A stretch of DNA of 64,000 nt. Source: Lactonifactor sp. BIOML-A5. GTDB taxonomy: Bacteria > Bacillota > Clostridia > Lachnospirales > Lachnospiraceae. The translations under genes were made by a program, and so were the position numbers. The stretch's first letter is position 1, and each line of letters opens with the position of its first letter. Where the stretch lies: the NCBI RefSeq assembly GCF_009677585.1, contig NZ_WKYV01000005.1, positions 124,001-188,000 of the forward strand, given 5' to 3'. Below the pieces are notes generated by a model. The model did no database searches and was not told the origin of the DNA. It saw only the letters and a list, made by a program, of their open reading frames with translations. This document shows positions 62,749 through 64,000 of this stretch, piece by piece.

Positions 62749-63399
62749 ATGGGAAAGAAATCCTACGCAGTTATCGGCTTGGGTAAGTTTGGATATGCAG
62801 TGGCAGAGACACTGGCAAAAGCCGGCTTTGAGGTAATGGCAGTGGACACAGATGAAGAAATTGTGCATAGCATTGCCAAGGAGGTTTCCTATGCGGCCCG
62901 GGCGGACATTACAGAGACGGGGGTTCTGGAATCTCTCGGAATCTCCAATGTGGATGTGGTGGTTGTCGGGGTCGCCGAGAATATGGAGGCCAGTATTATG
63001 GCTACTATATTTGCGAAGGAGGCAGGCGTGAAGTATGTCATGGCGAAGGCTGTGAACAAGCTCCATGCAACCATCCTGAAGAAAGTAGGCGCGGATGAGA
63101 TTATCCATCCGGAATGGTCCATGGGAACCAGGGTTGCCAAGAACCTGATGTCAGGGGGATTCGTTGACTTTTTTGAGCTCTCCTCCAAGTTTAGTCTGGC
63201 TGAGCTGCCGGTGCCCGAGGAATGGGCAGGGAAGACTTTAATCGATCTGAACCTCAGGGATAAATTTGGGGTGAATGTAGTTGGCGTAAAGGTGGGAGAC
63301 GATGTGCAGGTAAATGTAAAGCCGGACCAACCGTTTCTCAGAGAGCAGACGCTAATGATAGTAGGTGAGAATGAGAGTCTTGCCAGATTGCAGAGGTAG
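62749..63399 (+). CDS. Trk/Ktr-type potassium uptake regulatory subunit (RCK)
   Basis: 216 residues. The RCK_N Rossmann fold begins YAVIGLGKFGYAVAETL with acidic VDTDEE; the C-terminal RCK_C domain is about 135-216. It gates the partner channel by nucleotide binding. AGGAGGAA precedes the ATG. Confidence 0.95.
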   Translation: MGKKSYAVIGLGKFGYAVAETLAKAGFEVMAVDTDEEIVHSIAKEVSYAARADITETGVLESLGISNVDVVVVGVAENMEASIMATIFAKEAGVKYVMAKAVNKLHATILKKVGADEIIHPEWSMGTRVAKNLMSGGFVDFFELSSKFSLAELPVPEEWAGKTLIDLNLRDKFGVNVVGVKVGDDVQVNVKPDQPFLREQTLMIVGENESLARLQR

Positions 63400-63408
63400 G
63401 TGGAAGAT

Positions 63409-64000
63409 ATGATTACCAGTACATCCAATCCCCAGATTAAGAATATTGTACAGCTGGAGAAAAAGCCCAGGGCCCGGAAGGAGCAGGGGCTTTTTGTGGT
63501 GGAGGGCAGCAAAATGTTCGCCGAGGCCCCACGAGATAAAATTAAGAAAATATATTGTTCCCAAAGTTTTCTGGAAAAAAAGGAACACAGAGATTTGCTG
63601 GAGAGTAAGGGGTTCAGCCCGGACAGTCAGGGGACAGAAGTGGTGGAGGACAGAGTGTTTAAAGGCCTTTCGGATACCATGACCCCCCAGGGGATTCTCT
63701 GTGTTATGCAGCAGATGGAGTATACCCTCGAGGAGGTCCTTGGGGGGAATACCAAAGAGGGGCCGCCCTTCCTGCTTCTTCTGGAAGATCTCCAGGATCC
63801 GGGTAATCTGGGAACTATCCTGAGAACCGGAGAGGGGGCAGGGGTTACCGGTGTGATAATGAGCAGAAGTACCGTGGACATCTATAATCCTAAGGTGATA
63901 CGGTCTACCATGGGCTCTGTCTACCGGGTTCCGTTTCTCTATACGGACTCTCTTTTGGAGATACTGCCCCGTCTGAAGGATGCGGGAATTACTACCTATG
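63409..64000 (+). CDS. SpoU/TrmH-family RNA 2'-O-methyltransferase, 3' end cut off
   Basis: The first 197 residues are present and the window ends inside the gene. The N-terminal substrate-binding domain (ITSTSNPQIKNIVQLEKKPRARKEQGLFVVEG) is followed by the SPOUT motif LLLLEDLQDPGNLGTILRTGEGAG. This family methylates ribose in rRNA or tRNA. The ATG follows the ktrA stop after 9 bp. Motifs 2 and 3 are only partly visible. Confidence 0.93.
   Translation, partial: MITSTSNPQIKNIVQLEKKPRARKEQGLFVVEGSKMFAEAPRDKIKKIYCSQSFLEKKEHRDLLESKGFSPDSQGTEVVEDRVFKGLSDTMTPQGILCVMQQMEYTLEEVLGGNTKEGPPFLLLLEDLQDPGNLGTILRTGEGAGVTGVIMSRSTVDIYNPKVIRSTMGSVYRVPFLYTDSLLEILPRLKDAGITTY

Overview
The window looks like chromosomal DNA of a gut-type, spore-forming Clostridia species, most likely Lachnospiraceae. 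The reasons are moderate GC with AT-rich intergenic DNA, strong AGGAGG ribosome sites, a spoVT homologue, a dnaE-pfkA pair, an RsgI-like anti-sigma factor, a glycyl radical enzyme with its activase, and GldA and DcuC homologues. The species assignment is inference. No insertion sequence, prophage, CRISPR array or rRNA gene was seen; one tRNA (Gln, CTG) is present.

Layout. 0-2.7 kb: tail of a His/Cys-rich protein, an ECF sigma factor with its membrane anti-sigma factor, and a PfkB sugar kinase. 2.7-7 kb: an M13 metallopeptidase lipoprotein and an OmpR-type two-component system. 7-11.8 kb: a redox/transport locus with a ferredoxin-fused aldo-keto reductase diverging from an SDR and MFS pair, followed by a LysR regulator. 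11.9-14.4 kb: two adjacent membrane GGDEF proteins. 14.4-14.8 kb: a small Cys-rich, possibly spore-surface, protein. 15-20 kb: two-component system plus ABC/FtsX exporter. 20.2-24.5 kb: PucR-type regulator, MFS carrier and a LigM/GcvT-like folate-dependent demethylase. 24.6-37.1 kb: the most interesting region, an accessory carbohydrate locus. An FGGY kinase and GntR regulator face a nine-gene run: GldA-like dehydrogenase, GRE activase, GRE, shikimate-dehydrogenase-like protein, cupin sugar-phosphate isomerase, phosphotriesterase-family lactonase candidate, KDPG-type aldolase, 2-hydroxyacid dehydrogenase and Zn-alcohol dehydrogenase. 37.2-46.1 kb: TetR, two DcuC-like carriers around a UroD-family protein, a remnant of a sugar kinase, LacI, a HAD hydrolase, and a sodium/solute symporter preceded by a tiny membrane ORF that carries an in-frame TAG. 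46.7-64 kb: mostly housekeeping genes (spoVT, BlaI/M56 sensor pair, M19 dipeptidase, pncB, D,D-carboxypeptidase, CDF transporter, tRNA-Gln, acyl-ACP thioesterase, CvfB, methyltransferase, dnaE, pfkA, KtrB/KtrA, partial SpoU methyltransferase).

How it may work together. The GRE locus can be read as a radical variant of an Entner-Doudoroff-like route: oxidation, lactone opening, dehydration, phosphorylation and aldol cleavage. No enolase-superfamily or IlvD/Edd dehydratase is present, so the GRE is the natural candidate for the dehydration step. Its active-site loop reads Gly-Cys-Asn-Asp, not the Gly-Cys-x-Glu known from GRE eliminases. Substrate and step order are not readable from sequence alone. 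Several promoters carry palindromes placed where the neighbouring LacI, GntR and BlaI regulators would be expected to bind.
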